Assembly (NCBI RefSeq): GCF_036320965.1
Contig: NC_092240.1
Location: forward strand, 10,745,001-10,809,000
DNA from: Panulirus ornatus
Taxonomy: Eukaryota; Arthropoda; Malacostraca; Decapoda; Palinuridae
Direction: 5' to 3'
DNA length: 64,000 nt
Part shown: one piece after another, positions 22,345-34,020 of the stretch
Layout: each line of letters opens with the position of its first letter
Position numbering within the stretch: position 1 is the stretch's first letter
Notes under the pieces: generated by a model
What the model saw: the letters and a program-made list of their open reading frames with translations, nothing else
Told to the model about the DNA's origin: nothing
Databases searched by the model: none
Position numbers and translations under genes: made by a program

Positions 22345-22800
22345 GACGTGTTGGTGTTCCACAGGGCTGTGTCCTTGGCCCTGTTCTCTTTATAATGTAC
22401 ATTAATGATCTCTAATTAGTCCTCGTCTGTAAGAAATCTAACTCTGCTTAGGTTATATGACGAGGAGGTAAAGTTTTGCGCACGCAACGAGACTGTGCAA
22501 TAATTGAGAGAAGAGAGATCCTAAGTTCCAGCTAGTTGCCTCACCTTCAATCTAGGTCTTCCTCTTCGCCTCGAGGGTTGGTCGATGATCGGGGTATTAG
22601 CAAACTAGCGAGTGGCGAAACAGATGGCCGACGGCATAAACTGGAAGTAGATGTAGAGAGAGGAATACGAAGAATGGCCATCAAACATTCGAGAATTGAA
22701 ACAAGGGGAAGTGTCTCAAGAGATGTTTTGGAAGCAATTAAGAGTCTTTCTAATGTTCTGATAAGACCAAACTATGAAAGGTCTCCAGAACTACAAAGAT
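22345..22800 (+). pseudogene. remnant of a second LINE type: GVPQG reverse-transcriptase motif
   Basis: The frame at 22353-22412 reads GVPQGCVLGPVLFIMYINDL. This is the characteristic RT block of CR1/Jockey/I-type LINEs and differs from LINE-A, which has GLRQGCVM. About 35 bp further on, in another frame (about 22447-22500), LRLYDEEVKFCARNETVQ corresponds to the catalytic FADDTK...NE block with both aspartates altered. Downstream to 22800 no motif is certain. A dead fragment, about 60 codons recognisable. Confidence 0.65.
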
Positions 22801-23282
22801 GATTGAGGCAAAACTAGACCAAACTCAAACACAGGCAGTACAACTTATGCCCTCCTTCCTCCTGTTCCCTCCCACCTTCTGGTCGGAAATCTACCACACG
22901 AAAAGAAAGCTAAGGTGGCGTAGACTTCGCAGTGACCTTACAAAAGTGATCAGATTTTTTTTTATTTATTTTACTCTCAACGAACTCAACAACCTCCACG
23001 ATCTTCTGGAATGGTACGAAAATGCTGTTGAAGGACAAGTGCAAATTAAGACACCTCCTCCTCTTATATCCTTTTTTTTTTCCTCCTCCTATCACGTCCT
23101 CCTCCTCTTCCTCCTCCCTCCTCTCCCACATCTTCCTTCTCCTCTCCCACCGCCTCCTCCTCCTCCTCCTCCTCCTCCCGTCTCCGGAAAGATTTAATGC
23201 TTCGACAGATTTTTAAAATCCGCTATTGATCTGCCTACGAACTCCGGTCTATTAAGTGACAGTAAATTCTTCACGTGCCAAG
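22801..23282. other. pyrimidine-rich spacer
   Basis: A (CCT)n-like tract at 23090-23180 and poly-T at 22956-22970. No gene. Confidence 0.5.
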
Positions 23283-23289
23283 AAAGAGA

Positions 23290-23369
<80 letters not shown>
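23283..23369 (+). repeat. (GA)n microsatellite, about 85 bp
   Basis: GA run with one GGG interruption at the start. Confidence 0.97.
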
Positions 23370-23736
23370 CTCTGCCCTCGGAGGATTTGGGCCCCAACGT
23401 CTTATTCTGTCTTGAGAAATAAGGAGTGAAATGGCGCCTGGGGAGGGTCTCTGGTTTATGAAGGTAAAAAGGTATAAAGATTGATTATTGGTCTCATATG
23501 GGCGAGTTAATGGTATAAAGGGGGAAGGCCAACGGAGTTGGCTATTGGGCGGTACATTAAGTCTCACTCAGATACGGTCAGAACCTTTTATTACAAGAGG
23601 AGGAATAAGATGGATCCTCTCTCGTTACGGTGTGTGTGTGGTTTGGTGATTGATATGTGTGTGTTATGGGGAGGGAGAGAGTCGTGTTACCCCGTCTCTT
23701 AATCATCTGTGTTTATATCATACCTTTACTTCTTTG

Positions 23737-23740
<4 letters not shown>

Positions 23741-23809
<69 letters not shown>

Positions 23810-23820
23810 GCACGCACGCA
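23741..23820 (+). repeat. (CA)n then (CGCA)n microsatellite
   Basis: A CA run of about 65 bp passes into three or four CGCA units. Confidence 0.97.
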
Positions 23821-23935
23821 CTAGGCCAGGCAACATTAATCGACCCGCCTTGAAGGAAGGATGAACACCTGGGTTGGGTGTGGGCCGTTGGTGCACCTAT
23901 GATTCCAACGCTTGCAGGTTGTTGGTCACTCATGG
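23821..23935 (-). mobile_element. tRNA-derived SINE, diverged 3' body fragment
   Basis: On the plus strand the order AGGCCAGGCA, TTAATCGACCCGCC, GGATGAACACCTGGGTTG and TGTGGGCCG matches the reversed body of the SINE family. The 3' end of the SINE (minus strand) abuts the CGCA/CA array at 23820. Confidence 0.5.
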
Positions 23936-23966
23936 TCAGTAATGTTAGATACTAGAACACGTGGGC

Positions 23967-23969
<3 letters not shown>

Positions 23970-24017
<48 letters not shown>
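23970..24017 (+). repeat. (TG)n microsatellite passing into TA
   Basis: TG run, then a short TA stretch (24018-24034) bordering the following element. Confidence 0.96.
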
Positions 24018-24020
<3 letters not shown>

Positions 24021-24033
24021 AATATATATATAT

Positions 24034-24165
24034 ATTTTTAATTTTCCAAAAGAAGGGACAGAGAAGGGGGCCAGGTGAGGATATTCCCTCAAAGGTCCAG
24101 TCCTCTGTTCTTAACGCTACCTCACTAATGCGGGAAATGGCGAATAGTATGAAAAGAAAAAGAAA
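24034..24165 (+). mobile_element. short LINE-A derivative, copy b (5' truncated)
   Basis: Begins inside the element at TTTTTAATTTTCCAAAAGAA and runs to CGCTACCTCACTAATGCGGG and the AATAGTATGAAAAG end. TA-rich sequence lies on the left; the right side has lost its TA array. Confidence 0.85.
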
Positions 24166-24385
24166 AAAATGTATGATTATACACAAGTTTCCCATCAACC
24201 ATACTTTCCGGCTCTGATTAATGGCAATATACGCAAAAAAAATAACGCAGAATTCTAGTAAGAAGTTGAACTATGACCCTGTTCTAACTAGCAATCAGCC
24301 GCTTAGAATGAAAGTTACGTGTAATCTAAGAATATCAGTAAGGGTGAATGTCCTTTGATCCATCATGCGATATATATTCATTATT
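24166..24385. other. unassigned AT-rich spacer
   Basis: No gene or repeat recognised. Confidence 0.35.
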
Positions 24386-24610
24386 CATGTATTATACTTG
24401 ATTCCCGCTCCCCGCGGCAGCGAGGTAGCGCCAGGAAACAGAATGGCCCATACGTGCACAAATATATAGATGATATATACACAGGCATATACATTTATAT
24501 ACATGGATATGTTCATACTTGATTGCCTTCATCCATTCCTGGCGCTGCTACCCCGCTAGACTGAAAACGTGGCAGAGAACCGCTTCATCTAAAGAAGCCA
24601 GGATTTAAAC
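24386..24610 (-). mobile_element. LINE-A 3' UTR fragment, old copy
   Basis: On the plus strand CCCGCGGCAGCGAGGTAGCG, CCAGGAAACAGAATGGCCCA, a run of ATACATTTATATACATGG-type sequence and CTTCATCCATTCCTGGCG follow the order of the LINE-A 3' UTR in reverse, as at 42.5-42.8 kb. Divergence is high. It lacks the long TA array seen at young copies. Confidence 0.6.
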
Positions 24611-24905
24611 TTCAAATAGGGGAAAAAAAAGAATAAAAAGACAGCCCATTAACCCATCAGTAACCCATTATTTAGCAGTAATGGGTTGTCGAATGAGATG
24701 GTTTGTAGAAAATTAAGAAATGGACGAGAGGTAGAGAGTTAGAGGAGGAGGAGGTAATTATGTTATCACCGTTAAACGGGATATTACCGTGGTTGAAATG
24801 AGATCTGGCCAGATGTCCCTGTGTGTCTCTCTCTCGCTGTCTCCCTCTATCTCTTGTCTCGGACTTCGTGTGTTTGCGCTTGAGGCGTCGTTCACAGACT
24901 CTCCC

Positions 24906-24907
<2 letters not shown>

Positions 24908-24992
<85 letters not shown>
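24908..24992 (+). repeat. (CT)n microsatellite, about 84 bp
   Basis: Uninterrupted CT run. Confidence 0.97.
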
Positions 24993-24995
<3 letters not shown>

Positions 24996-25022
24996 ACTCG
25001 CACTTCAACTCTGTTATCAAAG

Positions 25023-25024
<2 letters not shown>

Positions 25025-25057
<33 letters not shown>

Positions 25058-25069
25058 CATATATATATA

Positions 25070-25151
<82 letters not shown>
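25025..25151. repeat. (TA)n microsatellite (two runs)
   Basis: TA runs at 25025-25054 and 25071-25151 separated by an impure stretch. Confidence 0.97.
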
Positions 25152-25154
<3 letters not shown>

Positions 25155-25312
25155 TATACTATTCGCCATTTCCCGCGATAGCGAGGTAGCGTTAAGAACA
25201 GAGGACTGGGCCTTTGAGGGAATATCCTCACCTGACCCCCTTCTCTGTTCCTTCTTTTGGAAAAAAAAAAGAAAAATGAGAGGGGAGGATTTCCAGCCCC
25301 CCGCTCCCATAT
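25151..25312 (-). mobile_element. short LINE-A derivative, copy c (5' truncated)
   Basis: Plus-strand order ATTCGCCATTTCCCGCGATA, GCGAGGTAGCGTTAAG, CCTTTGAGGGAATATCC, CTTCTTTTGGAAAA, GAGGATTTCCAGCCCCCC. It breaks off at CTCCCATATATT, so it lacks the first 80 bp of the element. (TA)n on both sides. Confidence 0.87.
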
Positions 25313-25324
25313 ATTATATATATA

Positions 25325-25405
<81 letters not shown>
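25313..25405. repeat. (TA)n microsatellite
   Basis: TA run with one TCTA interruption near its left end. Confidence 0.97.
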
Positions 25406-25407
<2 letters not shown>

Positions 25408-27150
25408 TTTGAAGACAGATGAATAGATATGGCCTGAAGCTACATATCATCTACATACAGAGGACGAAGACATAAAACAACATTTTTCCAATCATAAGCC
25501 TTCATTAAGTGTGTGTGTTACCACCATTTGAGATTCATCGTCTGTGCTGATAACCCACCAGCTGTTTCTCGCCTCGACGAATCTAAGTCGTAAACGATCT
25601 TTTTGCTTTACCATTTGGTGTCTGCAGGGTCAATTTGTGCTCGATGGTCGTGAACTTAGAATGTATGGAATAACAAATAGTTCAGAAGAGGTGGAGTTAT
25701 TTTTGTCGAATGACTTGAATGTCATTTTCATTGACTTATTTGAAATATTATTCTTATTAATTTCTTCAATTTAGAAGATATTGAAAGACATTTGGATGAA
25801 TGAGGGAATAGTTGTATTGAACTTATTATGATAAGTGAGAAGATAATGGGGCTGATAATGGTACGGGGAGGTAGAATGAGAGGAAAAAAAAAAACGAAAG
25901 ATTGAATAAACTCTCCAGCGAAAAAGAGGAAAGGAAAATAATCATTATGACATGAGCAAGAGGACAAGAGGTAATTAGAGGCATCTGCTAAAAGCGAGTG
26001 GAGATGGAGTTTAAATTCCTAAAATTGGCTGGGGTACCTGCGTTGGACGGGAAGAAATTAAGAATTTTGGAGGAATTTTGAGTTTGGAGGAATGAAAAGT
26101 GCCATAATGGCTCAGGCTCGAGAGGTGAGGAAGAGGTGAGTTAAAGTGGGACTCCCCGCCTTAGTGCCTTGAGGTTAAGTACTTGCCCTGATGTCTATTA
26201 TCTATTTCTAATTCTGAATTTTGATATGAGAAAATTTGAAGAAAAGGAATAGACCACTTTGACACAAAGCATCACTTAAACTAATACGTATGTGGAATTA
26301 GATATTCACAATTGATATAAGAAAAAAATAAGACAATTTTCGAAAGAAATATATATATTTGAAAGCAAAAAACAATTTTTGAAATCATTGAAACTTTCAA
26401 TTTGACTGAGGAGGCAAAAAGGGAAAAAAAAAAAAAAGAGATGGCGAACAAAAACGGAAATCCTTAACAAGTCAAATTCCTTTTACAAGCAGGACAATGT
26501 AATCAAGTGGCTTTTTTTTCATTTTTCCCCCCCACCACCAGAATTCGGCGTCTAACCTCGTCTTTCACAAAACTCTCTTACGATTTTTATCTGCCCTAAA
26601 AATTCCGTCTTAATCAATGACTCATCCTTCGTTACCATTGACAAAAATCTCATTTGAACCCATGGTTATTATTTACAAGTTTCCACTGTGGATCACCTTT
26701 CGTATCACCACCGTAAAGTTGTAATATATATATATATATATATTTTACGGTATTGCTGCAGTAGCCACACATAGGAGGTTTTCCAATCCACCTGATCACC
26801 AGCCTTGAAGAATACATCGACCAATTGTCGCCTTTTATTCCTAGACGGGTTCTAACGCCACGTTATCAAAGGAGGGTTTAAATCTATGCTAATCCTGACG
26901 ACCCGGAGACTCCCCTGGAATTACCATAAGTGGAGGAACTTTGCGGTTGAACAACTGCTCATTTGAGCTGTGAAGGGGAGACGTCCGGGCCAGACAGACC
27001 CAGGTGAGATGTGTGTTTTTAGAGAGAGAGAAAAAAAAAAGGAATTAGGCTCTTTATCTCTTCTACTCCTCCCCAGCTCGTAAGAAAATGTTTGGCGTAT
27101 GAAGAGAATTAAGTGTTTTTAGATGTAGTATTCTTAATGTTACTGTATAT

Positions 27151-27154
<4 letters not shown>
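25406..27154. other. longest stretch free of long tandem repeats
   Basis: About 1.75 kb with only a short TA tract (26722-26742) and A-runs. Neither strand has a frame longer than about 80 codons, and I recognise no domain, splice-bounded exon or RNA. If any host exon lies in the window this would be a reasonable place to look, but nothing in the sequence supports one. Confidence 0.4.

Positions 27155-27221
<67 letters not shown>
27155..27221 (+). repeat. (GA)n microsatellite, about 66 bp
   Basis: Uninterrupted GA run preceded by TATATATACA. Confidence 0.97.
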
Positions 27222-27225
<4 letters not shown>

Positions 27226-27559
27226 AATGATTTCGTCCATAGGTGAAAAAGATTTCGAAAAGGCATTTTCTATCATTCTGAAGTAGATGATATTTTCTTT
27301 TCCTCAGGAATACTTCTGCAATTTTGTTGTGTTTTCGTACCAACCTCTTTAACATGTGGACTAAAAGGAGTACACTCGCATCGAGCGACTTTTCAATACA
27401 AAGGTGTCCATCTCAAACCACAGCCTGGGAGCTGCAGGAATGCTCATGGAAGAGGTCCTGTGTCTGTGTGTGATTACAGTTATAGAGAGTAAGAAGTTCT
27501 TGGACGGGACTGTACTCGCCAATGGTGACTTTTCACTCGCTGTGTAACGTCCTGCAGGC

Positions 27560-27715
27560 GGAGCACAATAACAACAAATGGCGTCCTAGCTACGTCTCTT
27601 CGTTGTATATCAACTGAGTGATATATTTCTTTCTTGTATCTCCCCTGATGATGTGATTATTACACGAAAGTGCACTTGGGAACTTATCGTGTTTCATATC
27701 TCCGTGGACACATAA

Positions 27716-27717
<2 letters not shown>
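27560..27717 (+). mobile_element. possible Penelope-like element end with hammerhead-like core
   Basis: TCCC-CTGATGA at 27641-27651, GTG...CAC at 27653-27665, GAAA at 27666-27669, GTGCAC at 27670-27675, then TT and GGGA at 27678-27681. This order fits a minimal type I hammerhead: stem I TCCC/GGGA, the conserved CUGANGA and GAAA cores, and a very short helix III. Stem II needs one bulged U, a weakness. Hammerheads with short helix III are known from the terminal repeats of Penelope-like retroelements. No Penelope RT or GIY-YIG frame is seen nearby, so the family call is inference. A (TA)n array follows directly. Confidence 0.45.
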
Positions 27718-27802
<85 letters not shown>

Positions 27803-27803
27803 G
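27718..27803. repeat. (TA)n microsatellite
   Basis: TA run with one AATA break at its right end. Confidence 0.97.
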
Positions 27804-28514
27804 TATATTATATAAACTGGCGTTACCGAACCCTTGGCTAGACCGTATCACTGGGAGTTGCAGTCTCGTGAAAGAATGTCTTACACCAAAGAAATCTAGT
27901 TTTCCTTGCGACTGGAAGTAGTTCAGACTGGGGCCGTGGGAACCTTCAGAAAAGTCTTGGTTAACACGAGAAGTCGTTCACAGAAATTGTACCTTGGGGT
28001 TTTTATGAGTAGATATGTGTTATCTTTCTTCGTTCGAATGTACTGCCGTCAGCCCCCTTGAGAAACGCTGGCATCCATCCTTTCTCGACACCCACCAGTC
28101 TCTGTGTGGACTATATTGGGGAAACAATATTTCTCCCCCACCCATCATCTCTTAAGTTCCATATCCTCCTTAAGTTCTCTATATCTCTTAAGTTCCTCCT
28201 GCAGGTAGAATGATATTGGCCATAAAGTCTCTAAATGTACATAAGTCCTCCTTGGTATATGAGATTATACTCTCCATCTTGGCTAGATGAGGATAGTCCA
28301 GCAAGACGCTGCTAACCTCTTGTTTATCTGCCGATCTACCAGGTACATAGTGCCTTCAACTCTCCTCTCAGTGCATCTGGACAGACCCCTTCCCCAGTGA
28401 TGTTTTTTTTTTTTTCATTTTCCTCCTTTGCACAAAATGTTTTGGAGCTCTTGTGTTTCCTGTTCAGGTTAAAGAAAAAATCTTACCAATTCTTCTTCCT
28501 CTTCCTGGGGTTAC
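27804..28514. other. unassigned spacer
   Basis: Includes a local tandem of TCTTAAGTTC-type units (28148-28200). No gene recognised. Confidence 0.4.
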
Positions 28515-28576
28515 ATAGCTATCTATCTATCTATGTTTGTCTGTATCTATCTATCCGTTTGTCTATCTATCTATAT
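28515..28576 (+). repeat. (TCTA)n-rich tetranucleotide microsatellite
   Basis: CTATCTATCTATC units with TGTC variants; it abuts the 3' end of the following SINE. Confidence 0.93.
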
Positions 28577-28757
28577 TCCTTACCACAAACCGGGCACCCC
28601 AATGTATCGACTCACACCTGAGGGTGGACGAACAGTTGGGTTGACTGTGGACCGACTTTCGCGACCGGAATGCGAACGTATTCCGGCTCGAACCTGGACG
28701 GCCTGTGATTGCATCACGGTCTGCAGCGTTAACCACCACACCACGGAGGTCCATAGT
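28577..28757 (-). mobile_element. tRNA-derived SINE copy 2 (best-preserved head)
   Basis: On the minus strand the head reads GGACCTCCGTGGTGTGGTGG TTAACGCTG, with an A-box-like TGGTGTGGTGG. It is followed at tRNA-like distance by CCAGGTTCGAGCCGGAATAC, a B-box-like sequence. The family body then follows: AGTCGGTCCACAGTCAACCC and AACTGTTCGTCCACC. These internal promoter boxes are what RNA polymerase III uses in tRNA-derived SINEs. The 3' end runs into an (ATAG)n repeat. No coding capacity. Confidence 0.85.
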
Positions 28758-29535
28758 TCACTCTTGTACACGGTTATGTATTGGTGACATTTAGGTGAAA
28801 CTTTAAAAGTGTAGAATGTTATGGCAAAATGTAACATACGCCTATTTATTCCCTCAGGAAGAAAGCAAAATTATCACATTACTCGACACAAATTTCTAAT
28901 CATCATTGGGAATTAGGAGACTGAAGTGAAAAAAGATAATGATGATTAGGTTGATTTCCATATATCTATTTGTCGCATCATGTTACTCGTCGATAGATTC
29001 ATCAGTTCTGATCTTAATTTACTAAGAGAGAAGATCTTAGTACCTGTATATCATAATTTTGCTTATTTCATATATCATTTATCATTAAGAACCCCCGAGA
29101 TACTGTGTCTCTACTTATATTATCTTGACGTACATTTTTCAGTGCCACTCATATTTTTTTTACGACAGTGTCCGCATGCACTGTTGTCCACGAAGTTTTA
29201 TAAAGAGTCGTGACGAAGGGGGATGTGGTGAGTGGGAGGGAGGTGTTTATTACCCATACTACTACCCCGGCCCTGGGTATTGTGGGGAGGGGAAAACGAA
29301 GGCTGTGCAGGTGGTAACCCAACACTTCAGTTGGCTTTCGAGTTTGCGCGTTGTTGTCGTTTTTCTCTTTTTCCCTGTCTGCCTCACGCATATGTAGGAG
29401 ACGGCTTGATGGGTTTCACTTGATAGACATACAGTCTCGCTTTCTTATGCATCATGGGAACATTTTTCTTTTTTAACTCGCTTATTGTTAATAACTGTAG
29501 GTTTCCCTGCGTTATGCGCTGGTCTTGGCGTCTGG

Positions 29536-29539
<4 letters not shown>
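28758..29539. other. unassigned spacer
   Basis: AT-rich; no gene recognised (frames up to 90 codons only). Confidence 0.4.

Positions 29540-29608
<69 letters not shown>
29540..29608 (+). repeat. (CT)n microsatellite, about 69 bp
   Basis: Uninterrupted CT run followed by a short CA tract. Confidence 0.97.
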
Positions 29609-29611
<3 letters not shown>

Positions 29612-30142
29612 CACACACTTTTCTGACATTCTAACCAAGGGGAATTTTCAGGCTTGGCCCCGACAGTGTGTAATGAAGCTGTTCCCCTAAATAGAAGAAA
29701 GAGAAGGAAAAAGACTTCACACTTGAATTCAGAGCACCTTGGGTAAGTGTACGGGATATCGAATGACGGAGAGGGGAGGGGGATGGTCTCGAACTGATCC
29801 AGCGAACCAATTTGCCAGGTCACAATGTACACCAGCGGTTACTCAACTGGTAGTGATGTGAGGGGTCTCATCTCTTCGTACTTTTCAGTGTTAGACGTCC
29901 CTTTGATCTGTGCCTTTCTGTTTTCTTCTCAATTTTCCAGGTCACGATATTCTTGCTAAGGATTAACGAACTGCTTAAAGTCCAGTGATTGTAAGGAGCG
30001 AGTACGAAATAGCGACGTTAGCTTCTGATGTCTCTAAGCAACACCTATGACTGTGCCTCTCACTGCTTGACGTCACTTTACCAGATATATATATATATAG
30101 ATGTTTTGAAAGGACAAGTTACACATGTTACATTTTTTGAGC

Positions 30143-30146
<4 letters not shown>
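29609..30146. other. unassigned spacer
   Basis: No gene recognised; a short TA tract lies at 30085-30098. Confidence 0.4.

Positions 30147-30216
<70 letters not shown>
30147..30216 (+). repeat. (CA)n microsatellite, about 68 bp
   Basis: Uninterrupted CA run. Confidence 0.97.
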
Positions 30217-30222
<6 letters not shown>

Positions 30223-30454
30223 CTTGGTACTTGTGCAACTCAAGGACCCCATCTATAGGTCTCTTGTAGCTTTCATGCTATACCCCAAGCAGGAACAGGG
30301 TGACGTGGGCTCACTTGAGGAGGCACAGGGGTACTCCAAGGGGCTGTACCTCATTACCGTTCGATGATACAGCCTCGTCCAGTGTGTGACTTCTCGCTTC
30401 CGATGTTGCTGCCAGAAGGCGAGGCTGCGTCTGAGGGAGAACACTTCATGTCAG

Positions 30455-30456
<2 letters not shown>

Positions 30457-30508
<52 letters not shown>
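30457..30508 (+). repeat. (CA)n microsatellite, about 50 bp
   Basis: Uninterrupted CA run. Confidence 0.97.
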
Positions 30509-30511
<3 letters not shown>

Positions 30512-30666
30512 AGGACCTATACGTGTGTTCACTAATACCCCCCACAAACAACATTAAGGTCATGTGACCCTCTTGGTGACGTAACAACCAACTCTCGCCC
30601 CCCTCCCCACAAACAGTGTCGGTACACCTTCTTGGCCTTTGGACATTCTTTTTCTTTTTTTGGGGT

Positions 30667-30668
<2 letters not shown>

Positions 30669-30743
<75 letters not shown>
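30669..30743 (+). repeat. (CT)n microsatellite, about 75 bp
   Basis: Uninterrupted CT run. Confidence 0.97.
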
Positions 30744-30748
<5 letters not shown>

Positions 30749-30904
30749 CCCGACCCTGGAGTCGACACCAACAACACTGGGGTGGGAGGTTAGAAAGTTA
30801 ACCAGCTGGCCCGGATCATCTCGCCTCCTGGTGGGACTTGCAATCATCTTTATGGCTTCCCCGACCACCCCTCCCGCGTCGCGTCTCGGGGTCTTGCCGA
30901 CAAA

Positions 30905-30985
30905 CCAACCACACCCGACTACCACCACGCCCGACCACCACGCCCGACCACCACCACACCCGACCACCACACCCGACCACCACTT
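30905..30985 (+). repeat. short CCCGACCACCAC array
   Basis: About six irregular units of 9-15 bp with the core CCCGACCACCA. Confidence 0.85.
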
Positions 30986-31059
30986 GTAAGCAAAGACTCG
31001 CACGGATGGTAGATAGTTCTGGTGTTGGAGGTGGGTAAGTCTTTACTCGCTACCGATTT

Positions 31060-31305
31060 GCGGAGGTGTGTGTGTGTGTGTGTGTGTGTGTGGGGTTGAG
31101 GGTATGTGAATTGGATGATGGGTAACAATATGAGAATTAGGGGTAATTACTTACTATGGTTCTGCCTTAAGAAAAAAATGGAGGAGGTTTGGTGTGTCTG
31201 AGGGTAGATGAAAAGTGGGGTTTGGTTAGGTTGGGTTGAGGGTAGGCTGGGGTTGGATGATGGGTAACAATATGGGAATTATGGGTAGTTTGCCCAAGTG
31301 CCGGT
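31060..31305. other. (TG)n tract followed by a degenerate GGGTTGAGGGT-rich region
   Basis: (TG)n at 31064-31091. Two segments about 170 bp apart share TTGGATGATGGGTAACAATA TG.GAATTA.GGGTA (31112-31148 and 31252-31289), a dispersed direct repeat. Confidence 0.7.
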
Positions 31306-31404
31306 ATGTGGGATTGACACCCGGGGATGGGGAGTCGTGTTCTGTGCCTCAGGATGTCGTTTTTCGTGTCGTGGGTGACTGATGTCAGAACTGTTGCTTG
31401 ATAT

Positions 31405-31456
31405 CCCTCTTTGTCTGTCTGTCTGTGTCTGTCCTCCTGTCTCTTTGTCTCTCTTC

Positions 31457-31553
<97 letters not shown>

Positions 31554-31592
31554 CCTTTTGTCTGTCTGTCTTTTCTCTGTTCCTCCCATCTC

Positions 31593-31645
<53 letters not shown>
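31405..31645 (+). repeat. compound CT / CTGT microsatellite
   Basis: (CTGT)n-rich 31411-31440, pure (CT)n 31460-31550, (CTGT)n 31593-31612, then (CT)n 31613-31643. The long frames reading Ser/Leu or Arg/Glu repeats are artefacts. Confidence 0.95.
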
Positions 31646-32205
31646 AAGATCTGCCAAGGCAAGATGCTGTAACGTCTTTACGATACACTCCCGAAAGGCT
31701 ATTAAGCAAGAGAATAAGCATATCTTACGAGCCCTTCAGGACCTATGAGATTCCATAAATGTTTCCTTGAAGCAATGCATCATCATCATCATCAAAGTTC
31801 TGTCGTTTTTGTTGTGATGAGAAATGCATAAGGTGACCTGAAACGTATGTTAAGATAAAGAATAATACATCTTCAGTGAATGCTATATGTTCATTCACTG
31901 CCGAGAAAGCACATTGACCAAAGTAAATGCTGTAAAAAAAAGAGACCCGTAGATAATGCTGTAGCACGCTGTGGATAACATTATCTGGCTTTCACAGTTC
32001 TTTTTTTGACTTTCGTAAATGAGTGGCGATCTACCTTTTTGGAAATACAGGAGGAGGTAAGTTGTCTTCTACCTTGGGGGACAACACCCGCCTCACGATT
32101 GACCCACTTGTCTTGTGCCGCATGCCTAGCTAGCACCTTCATTATTGAATATTATTTACTACGGTCACACATCCGAATTCAAGACGGATCTTCGAAATAT
32201 CACGT
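31646..32205. other. unassigned spacer
   Basis: Contains a short (ATC)n tract at 31776-31792. No gene recognised. Confidence 0.4.
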
Positions 32206-32418
32206 AAAATGATTAGCTTTTTTGGTCTAACTGATGTCAAAGAAAAGGAGGAATGAGAGGGAACGCTAAACATAAAATGATTAGCATTTTTTTAATTGAT
32301 GTCAAAGAACAGGAGGAATGAGAGGGAACGCTAAATGATTGAGGATAATTAGCTATTTTTTTCAAACTGATGTCAGAGAAAAAGGAGGAATGAGAGGGAA
32401 CGCTAAATAATTGAGGAT
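32206..32418 (+). repeat. 64-bp direct repeat, three copies
   Basis: Shared blocks AAATGATTAGC.TTTTTT, CTGATGTCAAAGAA and AGGAGGAATGAGAGGGAACG CTAAA occur three times, with small differences in the T run and the GAGGATA insertion. Confidence 0.9.
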
Positions 32419-32734
32419 ACACATCAGATATCGTTTGATAACAACGAGGGATGTGTGTCTTGGTATTATGTACCTTACTACTTTTCAGTTCATGTGTTCA
32501 GACATTTATTGAAATATTCTTGCCGTTTTCCGTGTCCCTCCTTTTCTCTCTAGCTTCTGGTACATAGTAAATAACCTTATGTATAGAGTTTGTTCATGTA
32601 TTCATTCGCTCGTTGTGTGAATTTCGTGAGATGGAAACCTGTTCGTCCCCTTGTGCGAGAAGGTTCGGTAATGTGGCTAATATACGAGCATCGAGAGTTG
32701 GTGTTTTATTGCCGGGAAATACATGTGCTATGTT

Positions 32735-33211
32735 TGTACAACAGGGTCACCGAGGGTTTGGGATGTACATGTAGTACTAGGCCTGTGCTACAGGGTCGCT
32801 GAGGTTTTGGGATGTACATGTTGTACTAGGCCTGTACTACAGGGTCGCCGAGGGTTTGGGATGAACCTGTTGTACTAGGCCTGTACTACAGGGTCGCCGA
32901 GGGTTTGGGATGTACATGTTGTACTAGGCCTGTACTACAGGGTCGCCGAGGGTTTGGGATGTACATGTTGTACTAGGCCTGTACTACAGGTCGCCGAGGG
33001 TTTGGGATGTACATGTTGTACTAGGCCTGTACTACAGGGTCACCGAGGGTTTGGGATGAACCTGTTGTACTAGGCCTGTGCTACAGGGTCGCTGAGGTTT
33101 TGGGATGTACATGTTGTACTAGGCCTGTACTACAGGGTCGCCGAGGGTTTGGGATGTACATGTAGTACTAGGCCTGTACAACAGGGTTGCCGAGGGTTTG
33201 GGATGTACAAC
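32735..33211 (+). repeat. 49-bp minisatellite, about 10 copies
   Basis: Unit approximates TGTACTACAGGGTCGCCGAG GGTTTGGGATGTACATGTTG TACTAGGCC. The variant ATGAACCTG occurs in two non-adjacent copies, and GCTGAGGTTTT in two non-adjacent copies. This suggests a higher-order unit of about four copies was duplicated. Confidence 0.95.
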
Positions 33212-33690
33212 GTTTATGAAGACCCGAGACGACATTCGAAGGTATGTGATGACCTTGAGATGAGACCTGAACGTTTTCTTTTATTTGAGGAGCTGAGACG
33301 ACACAAACGTTTGTGATGATACAAGACGACCGTTGAACGTTTGTGATGACCGATGACGACAGTTTAATGTTTGAGACTTGAACGTTTCTGACGAGCCGAG
33401 ACGGACACAAACGTTTCTGACGACCCAAGACGACACTTGAACGTTTGTGACGACCGAAGACGACATTTGAACACCGAGACTTAAACGTTTCTGAGGAGCC
33501 GAGACGACACAAACATTTGTGACGGCCCAAGACGGCACTTGAACGTTTGCTTGTGACGACCTAGAACGACACCCTAACGTTTACGACAACCCAAGACGAC
33601 ACTTAAAAACTTTTCTGACGACCGTAAACGACGCTTGAACCTCTACAACGAAAACCAAGACGACACTTGAACGAACACAGTGGACTCGCT
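33212..33690 (+). repeat. degenerate ~34-bp array (GACGACACTTGAACGTTTGTGACGACC)
   Basis: Repeated GAGACGACACTTGAACG and TTTGTGACGACC blocks with heavy divergence and truncations. It joins the 49-bp array without a gap. Confidence 0.85.
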
Positions 33691-33941
33691 CGCGGAATAA
33701 ACACACGAGAGAGAAATCACTGGAAAATATGATGCTGAAGTATACACTGCAAACGCACTGAGGTATAGCAAGTATGTCCAAAAGCATTATATACCCTAAG
33801 TATAACCTGGAGATATACCATACTCTCTCGAGACATTCGAATGAACAAGAAAACCCTTTTTTTTTTGCAAATGTTTATTGTATATTATTGTATTTATCAT
33901 AAACGTTTATACATTGAACTTAAAGACTGAGTTTTCTGTTG

Positions 33942-33943
<2 letters not shown>

Positions 33944-34006
<63 letters not shown>

Positions 34007-34020
34007 TACATACATACATA
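33944..34020 (+). repeat. (CA)n then (CATA)n microsatellite
   Basis: CA run to about 34001, then four CATA units and ATATACATA. Confidence 0.96.
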
